Positions 21,156-32,600 of a stretch of 64,000 nt of DNA are shown one piece after another. The notes below the pieces were generated by a model. The model made no database searches and was not told where the DNA came from. It worked only from the letters and a program-made list of their open reading frames with translations. A program made the position numbers and the translations under genes. The stretch is taken from positions 16,980,536 through 17,044,535 of the forward strand of contig NC_019860.2 in the NCBI RefSeq assembly GCF_002234675.1. Reading direction: 5' to 3'. The stretch is from Oryzias latipes. Its lineage: Eukaryota; Chordata; Actinopteri; Beloniformes; Adrianichthyidae. Numbering within the stretch: position 1 is the stretch's first letter; each line of letters opens with the position of its first letter.

Positions 21156-22894
21156 ACCAAAAGTACGGAAACAAAAACAAAACACAATTCTATTTCAAAC
21201 GTTTCTTTTAGAAAATTGGTGCACAAGGAACTTCCAAGCAAAGTTTTGAGAGTATATATAAGAGGGAAATGCTATTATCTAATGCCTAGATAGGATCTAA
21301 AAGAGTAATTAGGTAACTGACTTTGATTATGTAACAATAGGGGATTGTGGGAAATGTTCTCATAAGGACTATAAATAAGAAAAAAATAAAATCCAAGAAT
21401 TTAAGGAGGATGACAAATGAGTGAGCAAAGATGGAAAATCACACAAAATCTATAAATCCTACAAAAAACAGGAAGACAACAAAAAAAAAATCTGAATTTT
21501 TCACAAGAAATTATTCAAAGTCTAAAACAAAAAAAATGTATAAAGGAAATCAAAAAGCTACATTAAAAAAAAAAGCAAATCAGTTTGGGCGTGGTGCATT
21601 TGTAATAAATCCAATGTTCCGTGTTTTCATGCTGCGTCTGTGAGAACACAAATAGCTGACCTCCCGCACGACTTTATGAGTAATTATGGTCAGGAGTTTG
21701 ATAACGATAAATTCCCACACACGCACAAATCCAGTTCGGACACTTTTGGCCGCCCTGCACGGAAATTGCCAACAGGAAGTCCTCCAGCGGTACAAGGGTC
21801 AATCACAATATTACAAGTGCTGATGGGAAATTTTAGCTCATCATTTACAAAATCTGGTCCAAATCTTTCCATTTTTCTGCTTTCACACTGATGCATCTGT
21901 GTGCTATTACACTAACAACCCTATGATTGCGTGGAATGGAGTCAGATTCCTTCCTCATGTGCCGACTTTTTTCTGTTCTGATTTAAAGCTGGCCCGTCCT
22001 TCTGCAGTTTTTCTTTTCTTAAAAGTCAATTTTTTCTTTTTTTTTTTTTTACAACCTTTAGTCTGCTTCCACTCAGAGCCAAAAGGACTAACGAAAACCT
22101 CCTGGAATTCCTCCTAACCTAAACAGTAAACATGCAAAGCACCTCGTAAATACCAGCGTTCCTCATCGGCACTTCAGGAACTAATCGGTGATGAAGGAGC
22201 ATGTGGGGAGAATTAATTAGTTGTGTGGTGTAGATGTGGTGGGTTTGTAAAAGTATCTCGCTATGCTAAGACAAAAAAGTGGAAATCCTTTTTACTTGCT
22301 TGTAATGTTAATCCAAAAATGCTAAATATTTTCTCTTGAAAACTATCAGAAAAGTAAATAAAAAGTACTTTTTCAACATCACTTATGTACTATGATGGTG
22401 GATTTATACTGAATTTGGACTAAACCTGCTTTAGGAAATTTGTTTTTGTTTTTTTCAATTAGATTCGTTAAAATCAGTACAGTAAAAATAACTATATATC
22501 ATTAACTTTATATCTGACCTGGACGATGTCAGCCATAAAAAAACCCACTCACGCTCTGAAATAAACTCAATTCAGTAGCCTTTTTTTAGCAGTACGGAAG
22601 CCGCCACGCCGGAGCCAGACATTGTAAATGAGCAGTGATTGGTCCTAGTTGGTCTGAGTCTTCGTCTCCATGGCAACCACTCTCTCTCTCTCCAATCAGG
22701 AGTCAGCTTGTTGGAAGTCACAGCTCGTCTCCTCTTGTTAGGATTATTGATATGTGCAACAATGTCACCCCGTTTGGTTTGGTCCACTTTCACACTGCAC
22801 TTTCAAGAGTGGACCAAACCATTTGAGCATAAACACAGCTACTCATTTGAGGGGAAATATTGTATGCAATATAAAGTTCCATTCAAAATTAATA
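21156..22894. other. Intergenic, short repeats only
   Basis: No supported gene. A block at about 22660-22740 (minus strand AACAAGCT-ACTCCTGATTGG, then TGGTTGCCATGGAGACGA) resembles 55615-55680, so it is probably a dispersed repeat. A TC microsatellite lies at about 22680-22693. Confidence 0.35.
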
Positions 22895-23060
22895 AACATT
22901 TTTTTGAATCAAAGAAAATAAATGACAACTATCTGCACCCACAAAATACGACTGAATCGGTTAGTTTCATTGTTTAAGTGAAATGTTTTAACTGAATGTG
23001 TTTATTTATTTTATTTATAATTCTACCAAGTATTTTAATGGAAGTTATTAATGAAAGTAT
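22895..23060. repeat. Direct repeat, copy 1 (partner 25598-25760)
   Basis: TTTTTTTGAATCAAAGAAAA, ACAACTATCTG, AAAATACGACTGAAT, ACTGAATGTGTTT and ATTCTACCA-GTATTT occur in the same order and spacing in both copies. They are about 2.7 kb apart in the same orientation. Non-coding. Confidence 0.6.
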
Positions 23061-23363
23061 CTGCTGGTCACACTAGTGCTATCAAAATATTGGTGAACAT
23101 CTTCACCTTTTCACACCACTTGCACCAATTTGAATGGTCCCATTTTTTTTAAAACAAAATCCTCACTTCTTTAGATATAATCAGTTATGTTTTTATTATG
23201 TATTATTGTTTACATTCTTTACTCTCCTTTACTGTTCTGCTTATTGGCGACACGTCAATTATTGCCTTTTTGTACAACTAACTGCAGAGTGCTTAGAAAC
23301 AATAGATATTTTATATTAGAATAAATCTTTTTTTACCCTGTATTGTACAGGCAAACCCTCTAG

Positions 23364-23400
23364 GGCAGGGGTGGGCAAACAGCGGCTTTCCAGAAATCCT
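23364..23400. repeat. hAT-like terminal fragment
   Basis: CAGGGGTGGGCAAACAGCGG is a typical outer end of vertebrate hAT-type elements. No matching opposite end was found nearby, so only a truncated terminus is supported. Confidence 0.35.
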
Positions 23401-23857
23401 GCCTTAACCTGGATGGAAGAAATTATACGCCGCATCTTTACGCCGTTCAGTAACGCACTAACGTAGCTGAACGACGACTATGGATTACGTCATGGATTGG
23501 GAGTGACGTCCAGATTAGAAGACACTATTTTTCTAAATGCAGGGGTGAGGAGGAGCCGTAGGGGAAGAATTCAGATTCTTCCACATAAGCACAGCATTGT
23601 GTTTAACGTTTTTCCCCCTGAGGGACATCAACCCATTGGTGCAACTGGCACTATAACAAGAACAAAAGCCTCAGTTTGGAATTAAAACCTTCAAAATGTC
23701 CTGTTATGAAATGTATATACTCATTTTTAATCAAAATGTAGGCATGGTTTCATCCAAATTCCATGTTCTATCGTTCTATGGTGAGCTGGGCTAACAAAAT
23801 ACTAATAGCCCGGCCCTTCTGTCAAATCTTAGAACTCACAAGTCAAAACGTTTGTAC

Positions 23858-23948
23858 CCCGCCTTTCCATGACAGCGACTAGCATAGGCTCCAGCAACCC
23901 CATGACTCCAAAAGAGACCAAGCAGGTTTGGAAAATGGATGGAATAAA
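23858..23948 (+). repeat. Degenerate LINE-type 3' tail
   Basis: CATAGGCTCCAGCAACCCCA, then a stretch ending GGAAAATGGATGGA, resembles the common teleost retroposon 3' end (ATAGGCTCCAGC...GAAAATGGATGGATGG). No coding sequence is attached. Confidence 0.45.
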
Positions 23949-24310
23949 TCTTCAATGTGGAGCATCGTACTGTGCTTCATAATATTATTTTGACCTGTTC
24001 GTGTTTGATCAATACAGCCAAACAGTCGTCCAAATTGGTCTATAGCTTCCTAAAAAACAGCTGGTCACAATAGCTTCAGTCAAACTGGTTAAAATGTGGC
24101 TTAATATACTAACTTCTTCGTAAATGGATGAAGTTACATCACATGTGGACACCTGTTTTACTAAAAAATAAACTGTACTTTGTTTTTATTTTCTTGGTAT
24201 CTGTTTTGATTTTGTGTATTTCCCCTAGTATTTGATTGATATATGTTCCTTTGAGTCCATTTCTTTCATTAAACCTTTAGCTAAACCAAATACCTTCTAT
24301 TTCTTGACCG

Positions 24311-24448
24311 TCACAGATCAATTTCCTCATTAATGTGACTAAAATAAAATCTCTGTAACCATCGTTTATCTCTAAAATCCCGCACAGCTAAAGACGCCAA
24401 CGTCTTTCCGGCATCGCCATTGGCAGCTGCATTTACTGCATAGCTGAC
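24311..24448 (-). CDS. Orphan exon-like ORF, unknown protein
   Basis: On the minus strand a splice-acceptor-like sequence (TGTCTTATTTCAG) is followed directly by an open frame of 45 residues ending in TGA at 24311-24313. The peptide begins VSYAVNAAANGDAGKTLAS, continues LAVRDFRDKRWLQRFYF and ends SHINEEIDL. Its composition is more protein-like than other ORFs in this part of the window: mixed charged and aromatic residues, no low complexity. I do not recognise a family. No partner exons were found between it and txndc16, whose stop codon is 2.2 kb away on the same strand. It could be a real last exon, a pseudogene piece, a repeat-derived ORF or chance. Confidence 0.25.
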   Translation of the reverse strand, partial: VSYAVNAAANGDAGKTLASLAVRDFRDKRWLQRFYFSHINEEIDL

Positions 24449-26611
24449 CTGAAATAAGACATTTTTCTGCTTTAATGAAACAAAAAGGAAGGTTTTTTTC
24501 TTAGCACCTCTGGTGTACAATAACTAAAATTGTTTTCACTTATTTTTTTCAGCTTGAAACAACGTTAACTCAAAAAAAAAAAAAAAAAAAAGAAGGACTT
24601 TTTTATCCCGTACAATCTCACTTTTTTCTTTTAGAAGATTTTAAAAATCTGTGAAAAGAGTTTGAATGGTGCTTTAAATCCCATAAAATAAAATGAAACA
24701 CTTGTTTAGGGCCAAAAAGGACTTTTAATTAAAAATATTGTTTCTGACTTTTTAAAACGCAAAATTTAAACATTTTGCTCAATCTAATCTAAAGTAAATG
24801 TTTTATATTTTTGAGAATGAAGTCAAAATTTAACATCTGATGATAAACAAAAAAATAGCTGCCAATATTAGAATATAAAGTTATTTTAAGTCTGAACTAC
24901 ATTTGACGATACAGTTTTTCTCATAATAGCCCCCCACCCTCCCTTGAGCTGCCTTTTACCATTTTCCAGTTTTGTGTTAAACCTTTGAGATATATTTGCG
25001 CAATTTATACCATCCCACCGACACAAAAGAAGAAAACAAGATTTAAAGTTTTGTGAATTGATTTAATGAATTTAAAACCTGTGCATTTAGGATTAGACAG
25101 TCAAAAATAAGTGTCAGAGTAAAACCGCAGAGGTTGGCTGTCAGTTGGGACGACGCCCTCTAATTTGATGAAAACTGGTTTTGGCTAAGTATGTGTTTGA
25201 TGTTTTTAATGATAAATTCATATCAGCTTGAAAGATAGTCTATGACATCAACCGTAGTATTCTGAACAGTGAAAAGGAAGCCTGAAGGCAGACTCCGCCC
25301 ACCTCAAAAACAACCCAAAAATGGGCGGGGACAAAGGAAATCATGAGCTCTAATAGACTGTACATTCAAAATTAGATTATTTTTTTTTAGCTTGGGAGTC
25401 TATGGAGAATTGCCCCTTTCTGCAACCTAGTGGTCATTTGAGGAACTGCAACATGCAGTATTTCCTGGTTGGCTTTGTCTCCATCAACAGATCAGACAGC
25501 CAAAATGTTTGATACAGTTTATTGAACACCTCGGAGGTTAAACCAAATGTGAGTTGGATTATTTCAACAGTTGAAATGTTTTAATGTTTAATTTCCCATT
25601 TTTTTCTTGAATCAAATAAAATAACTGACAACTATCTGACCAACAAAATACGACTGAATTAGTTCGTTTCATTTTTTAATAATTTTTCAATTTGTGAAAT
25701 TTAACTGAATGTGTTTCTGTTTATTTTTTGTATTATTCTACCAGGTATTTCAGTATTTGACCCTTTTAGTGAAATTATTGCGCTTTTCCAGACAATTTAA
25801 CTGTAAAAATGTCTTTTAATCATCCAAAACAGTAAATAATATTTAAAAGTGAGTCACAATCCTTTATATTTGAAGGTCTCAAGCCAACATTTACTTTATG
25901 ACATCACTTTACGCATACCGTCGACAGTTATTATCCATCTTTGCATGTACATTGTGGAAACTTCCAGAAAACATCCCCACATGCGAAAAAGTAGGTCGTC
26001 TTCCGGTTATAAAACTGTATTGAAAAGTACCCAAAAAGCAGCTGAAGTAATGGGAAATGGTACCACATATTTCCAATAAAGTACAGTTACAAGAAAATGC
26101 GTCAATGGAGTTGGTAGATTTTCCAAACTTTGGGTTTTCGCCGGCAGCCGGGCAAAAAGTTTACACAGTCAATATGTTGTTTCTATGTTTCTAGGAAACA
26201 AGTTATTAAAGCAAAATAAACTTCTCTAAAGGCTCCAACAAGATGTAAATCATAAAAAGTTTGACATTTCCATGGAAATATATAGCAATTTTCATGTGTT
26301 TTTTTAATTAATATCCAAAGAAACAAACTGTATCCACCATTCCTTTGGTGAATTTGAGGTAAACTACGTGAGTTGCAACATAAAAACCTATACAAAAATA
26401 CCTCAATTTATCTGCTGTTTCCATTCAGTAGACCACAGAAATATAAAAAAGTGTTACAGTAAACATGGAGGCAGGGTTTGCAGGTGCATTAAAACCTTCT
26501 AAACCGCCATGAACATACAATACATGACACAACAATCAGTGGTCATTTCCTACTGAACCCTGTTAGCAGCTGATCATGTTCCATCTTTGCTCACCTCTCA
26601 TCTCCTCGTCC
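24449..26611. other. Intergenic downstream of txndc16
   Basis: Non-coding apart from repeats. The stretch 25240-25480, with GAGTCTATGGAGAATTGCCC and CCTAGTGGTCATTTGAGGAA, has a related copy around 29050-29108 plus 30477-30520. The stretch 25598-25760 is the partner of 22895-23060. The txndc16 3' UTR must lie here (minus strand), but no clear AATAAA was located. Confidence 0.4.
25598..25760. repeat. Direct repeat, copy 2 (partner 22895-23060)
   Basis: Same ordered blocks as copy 1 (GAATCAAATAAAATAACTGA, AAAATACGACTGAATTAGTT, ACTGAATGTGTTT, ATTCTACCAGGTATTT). Copy 2 has small insertions and substitutions relative to copy 1. Confidence 0.6.
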
Positions 26612-29600
26612 CTAAAGTTCAGAGTGAATGCTGGGATTAGGTTCAGGACTCCCATCCGTCACCTTTTCTGCCACCAAAGGCTCCTCGACGTGCAAATCTT
26701 CTTCTTCCTCTTCCAGCTCCTCCTCGTCGGCTGGAGTCGGCTGCTGCATTGACTCTGGTTCCTGCGCCTCCTCCATCACTTTCAGGAGATCGTAAAACTC
26801 GGCAGAAGGAGGCCAGCTGTCCGCTCCCAGCATCCCTATGGAGAATGGGACTGTTTTGTTCACTGCTTTTAAAACTTCCTGTCACAATGAACTGTTGTCA
26901 CATTAAAGAAACAGGCAAAGATGGTTAAGTGACTGATTTTTTTATTAGTTTAACGCAGCTAAACTAATAATTTGCAGCAGCAAAGTTCTTCTTGGTCAGG
27001 AGCACCTGTGAAAGCAGATATATTGAAATAGTTAGGTTTTACTGCTGCTGCACTACATGTCTATGTGTATTAATTGTCTAATTGTGGTGACTCACCTCTG
27101 TTTTCTGTGTTAGGAATGGTCCGCCAACAAAAGAGATCCCTTAGGGTGCAAGAACCTTATATTGGTTCCGGAGGGAACCAAAATTATTGTAAAGTTAAGA
27201 GGGAAGATTTAGAGTAGTCATTTTATTATCTGAGTGAATTATTGAAATGGTTTAGGATTAGTTTAGTGAGTTCTATTTTTGCATGAGTAAATATCTATTT
27301 GTACTGGGGTTGGGGAAACTTTGAATGTATATATTTTAATCTTTTTTGTAAATAGATTGTCTATGGAAACCTGGGTGGATGGTAGCTCCCAAAGGAGAAA
27401 TCCTATAAAGGTGGGAGTTGTAACCATTTGGTTTGGTTAGTGGTTAGAGCTTGGGGCATGCCTGTGAAGTGGCAATTGAAGAAATGGAAAATAAAGATTT
27501 GAGCTAAACCCAAGTCCTGAGACTCCACGTGTGCTTCTACCATGATGATATCCTCCGAGACTACGAGCTGAACGTGACACTTTCTAAAAGTTAAAGTTTT
27601 AATTATAACAAATTCTCCATCCATCCAGTCTAAGCAGCAGTCTAAGCAAAAATACCCAGACTTCCCTCACCCCGGCCACTTCCTCCAGCTCCTCTGGGGG
27701 GAGCCTGAGATCTTCACAGGCCAGCCGAGAGACATAGTCTCTCCAGTGTGTCCTGGGTCTTCCCGGGGTCTCCACACAGTGGGACATGCCCTAAACGTCT
27801 CCCCAGGGAGGCGTACAGGAGGCATCTGGACCAAATGCCCGAGCCACCTCAACTGGCTCCTCTTCATGTGGAGGAGCAGCGACTCTACTCCGAGCTCTCT
27901 CTAGGTGACCAAGCTTGAACAAGACCCAAAGATATCTAAACTCCTCCACCTGGGGCAGGAGCACTCCACCCACCCAGTTAGAGGACTCATGAACCATGGC
28001 CTCAGATTAAGTGGTGCTGACCGTCATCCCAGCCGCAAGCTGCCCCAATGCACGCTGGAGGTCCTGGTTTGATGAAGCCAACAGGACAACATCATCTGCA
28101 AAGAGCAGAGTCCCTCTGGTCCCTGGCTGCGCCTGAAAATTCTGTTCACAAAGACTACAAACAGAACCGTCGATAAATGGCAGCCTTACTGGAGTCCAAC
28201 ATACACCAGAAACAGGTGCGACTTACTACCTGCTATGCAAACCAAGCTCCTGCTCTGGTCATACAGAGACCAAGCAGCCCTCAGTAAGGCTCCCCAGACC
28301 CCATACTCCCAGAGAACCCTCCACAGGACACAACGGGGGACAAGGTTGAAAGCCATCTCCAAATCTACAAAACACATATGGACTGGATAAGCAAACTCCC
28401 ATGAACCCTCCAGCAACTTATGAAGGGTGTGGAGCTGGTCCACTGCTCCACGACCAGGATGGAAACTGCAGTGTTGTTCCTGGATGTGAGGTTTGACTAT
28501 CGGACAATAGTCACCGCTCCAGTACCTTGGCATAGACTTTCTTGGGAGGCTCAGGAGGGTGATTCCCCGGTAGTATGAGTGCGATTACCCTCCAGACCCC
28601 CTTTTTGAAAAAGGGAACCACCACCCCAGTCTGCCAGTCCAGTGGTACAGTTGCAGACTGCCACGCGATGCTGCAGAGACATGTCAGCTAAGACACACCA
28701 CGAGCATCCAGAGACTTGAGGTAATGGGGCGGACTTTATCCACTCCTTCTACTTTGTAATTGTTGTAAATGTTTTTACTATATACCTTGACATCATCATA
28801 CATAAATTGCAAAGAAACTAAAGTAATTGCATGTAAAATAAATATAATTTGTTTAATCGGGATAGCTTTTTTTACACTTTAACCACAAATAGAGTTTTTC
28901 TCATTTAATTCACTTAAATTTTGTTTATTTAGGAGGGAAAACAAAAAAATATGTAACACAGGTATATTCACATTCACATAAACCATCACATACTTTTATA
29001 ATCATATCACAATACTCATTTACATGTGGAAGAAAACTTTTAAATAGACTAAATAAACTCCGTAGTCGATAGAAAATTGCTCCTTTTCTGCAACCTGATC
29101 TAGTAGTGCAGGGGTCGGCAACCTTTTTTACTCAAAGAGCCATTTGGGACCGCCCCTAATAAAAAAGAAAGCACTCGGAGCCACAACCCGTTTTGACATC
29201 ATTATATATATTATGCATGTATATATTATTCAAAGGTGCTCATTACGTCGATCGCGATCTACCGGTCGACCTTCAATGACATGAGTGTAGATCGCGGGCC
29301 AGAAAAGATTAAAAAAAAAAAAGTACTTCTTTAAAATCCACCAGCCAATCAAAATCCTCACTGAGAAGTAAGGGACTTGATTGACATGTAGATTCGCCAA
29401 TCGGACATCGTCTGAAGCATACGTCGCTGCAAATGCACATTATGTTCTTCAAAGGATGATACCGCGGCCGCGTGTGGGAGGAGCTACTGGTTCTGTTCTG
29501 ATCGCTGCATGGAGCGATGTGTTTATCAATGCATGGTAGACACTGAGAATGTGGAGAGATCAGGTTTATTGTTTTGAAGAGTTCTACTTGGTAATCATGT

Positions 29601-32600
29601 TTCCATGTTTAAGTTCATAAAATCCTCCCAGGGAAAGTCTCTGCTTCAACTCCTGCAGTGAAAGCTGCGTCTCAATCTGACACCCGTGTTTGCATCTCTC
29701 TGACAGAGTCTGAAGCCAAAGCCCCTCCTCCGCCTCTTTACCTGCTTTACCTCTCTACCTGTTCACCTGTTCACATCCTCTGCAGCTGAGAGTTGGTTTC
29801 CCCCGCGCTCCTCAGTGTGTCCTACACAGAGAGCGCAAAATACGGAAGTCGGGGCGCTCCAGCGCAGCACAAGGATGAAAGAGCCGGACGCAGGTTATAG
29901 CGGGGATAGAGCGGGTTAAGCAAATGAATGGAAGAAGGCGGCCCGCTGAAGAAATATTCAATATTGTACACATTTTATTATTAGTCTGAACTATCTTTTA
30001 TTTAGAAAATTTTTTCATTTTATCAGTCCAGTACGGGAAAAAAACATAATCAAAACTTGTGTTGGGCGGTTTTTGGCTGGGTCTGGCGGTTTTCAGATGA
30101 CTTTTGGGCTGGAAAACTGTGACTCTATCTGGCAACGCTGGCGCGAACTCTCATTCTGTCATCAGTCTCTGCCCCGCGGTACGTCAAGTTCCCGGCAGAA
30201 GATCGGAGTGTTTATTGAAGCCGCCCGCGTGCCTCTCCCTGCTATCAGCTCTGCAGGTCTCGCCCGATAAATACGAGCTCATTACGAAGCTGTTTTTTAC
30301 GTGGCTCGCGCTTCCTGCGGAGCCAGCAGCGCCTTTGAAATGCCATGAAAAATGAAAAAACTAAAATAAAATTTAATTATTATAAAATACTCATTATTTT
30401 CCAAAGTCACAGGGAGCCACAACAGATGGTTGAAAGAGCCACATGTGGCTCCGAAACGATGGGTTGCCGACCCCTGTAGTAGTCGTTTGTGGAACTGCAA
30501 TATTTTTAAAAGAAAAAACAAGTCTGCATCCACAGCTGCTAGTGGAAATTTTCAGAACAAAACCCCCTTTCAGTTTCCCCTCAAACAAACAACGCATCAT
30601 TTAGACACTTCTTATCAGATCTTAGCTTGAAACCGTCTGACCCTTTGATCTACTTAGATGGGTGACGCCTGCAGCCTTAAAACCCCCCACCATCACTTTT
30701 TCTGTAGTTTGGAAAGTCGTAACAGGAAATTAATGTCTCATTAGATGCTTTCAAACTGAATCACGAGCAGCAGGCTCGAGGTCAGTCACACATCCATTAA
30801 ATCCAAACCGTGTGTCTGTGAGTAATCATTAATTGACTGATTGACAAGTGGCATCACCTACTGGAGGGGTGATAACAGCGGCCATCTCAGCGCATTTAAG
30901 CCTCTCAAAGGGGGAAAGTGACGGCGGAAACACAAAACAAGTCTATAAAAGATGTATTCCTGTTTTAATCTAGTTTTGGCTTTATGGCTTGGTTTTGTTT
31001 GACTAAACCAAATCCTTTTTTTTGGGTTTGAAAAAGAAAAAAGCAGGGAAAACTGTCAAATGTGTCATTGGTACAATTTCATCGTACAATTCTGTTTCTG
31101 TCAGTTCTGGGAACATTTACACATACAAACAAGTAGTGGAGCAATACCACCCCTGACCACATGGGGCTGCTAGCAATGGCAGCAGGACTTTTTGAGGATT
31201 TTTGGTTCATCCAAAAATGATAAAAATCTGAGCCTAACACCGGAAAGCAGGGAGAGGATTACACATGAATTTTAACGCCATTTGCTAGTGCCCTCTAGTG
31301 GATATTTAATAGACCACAGGTAGAGTAGTAGGATGCACAGAGCACTGTTGCCATCTCCTTAGTAAGAAAAGTCGCTAGAATTTGCCGAATTTCGTAATCG
31401 CATCTTTGGCATTGAGGTTTTTTTTCACCAGTAAACGGTAAAATATAAACGCAATGACATCCTCTCCTATTTTATCCATGCTTGGGACAGGCAAAGTGTT
31501 TCAAAAAAACACTTTCATAGAGTAAAGTTACTACTTTGTATTGTTTCGTGTTTTAGTTTCTAACATTGTGCTGCCAAACAAAAAGTCCCAGCAGTAAAAC
31601 GTGAACATTTTTGCGTTAGCTAGCCCATAACATCTCCCTTTTTTTCTCTTAGATGATCGTGCAAATTGCCGTACAACGGGGTCATCTTCATTTTGAACCT
31701 TTTTGAGTGTCAAAAAGGCAGGAAGCCGATTGCGCATGAATTTGAAAGCGATTTGTTGTTGCCCACTAGTGGATATTCAATAAACTACAAGTAGAATTGC
31801 AGGATGCTCAAAGCATTGTTACCATCGCATTACTAAGGAGAGTTGCTATTGGCTGAGCCAAAAGTTACTAAATTAGGTAATTGCCTAATAAGCATACTGT
31901 TTGCATGGAGCATATTAAAAAAGGTAAAACAAACGGAAAAAAACGATTGGTAAAACATAAAAACAATAATGCACCCTCTCTTTTATCCATCCAAAAAAGT
32001 ATCGTATTGTTATAAATTCTAACATTTTTGCATAAACTAGCCCACAACATCTTCCTTTTTTTCCCAGGAGTGATCGTGCTAATCACAGAAAAAAGAAGGT
32101 CATCTCTATTTTTGTCATGGTGCCTCTGTCAGACTCCTCCCCCTCCAGCTCTGCTCCACTCTACTCCTGATTTCCACCAGCTGCAGTCACTCATCCTCAT
32201 CACCTCATCTCCTCTTAAGGAGCTGCAAAGCCTCAAGCCGACGCCAGTTTGTTGCCCTTCAACGGTGACTCGCCTGGTCCCATTCATGTTCCGTCATGCT
32301 CTCCCTGCTCTCAAACTGAAACTAATTATTGTTCTCGTGCCTCAGTAAACCACTTCAGGAGTGACGCCAGTGTGGACCTTCTGCTAAGCAGCATCAGGAA
32401 GCCTGCAGCCTCTGCCTCTGTCGCTAACCGCGTTAGCACCTCCAGCCACGCCACCAGCCAACCTCAAGTCCGGACCTCGTCTAAGTCAAGTCCCAGTCTT
32501 CCACGGAGAAACAATAAATCTTTAATCACCTACAACTTACCTGTCATTACTCTGGGTTCCAGCGCCTGGGTTCGCTCCGCCTGATTATCATGACAATTTT

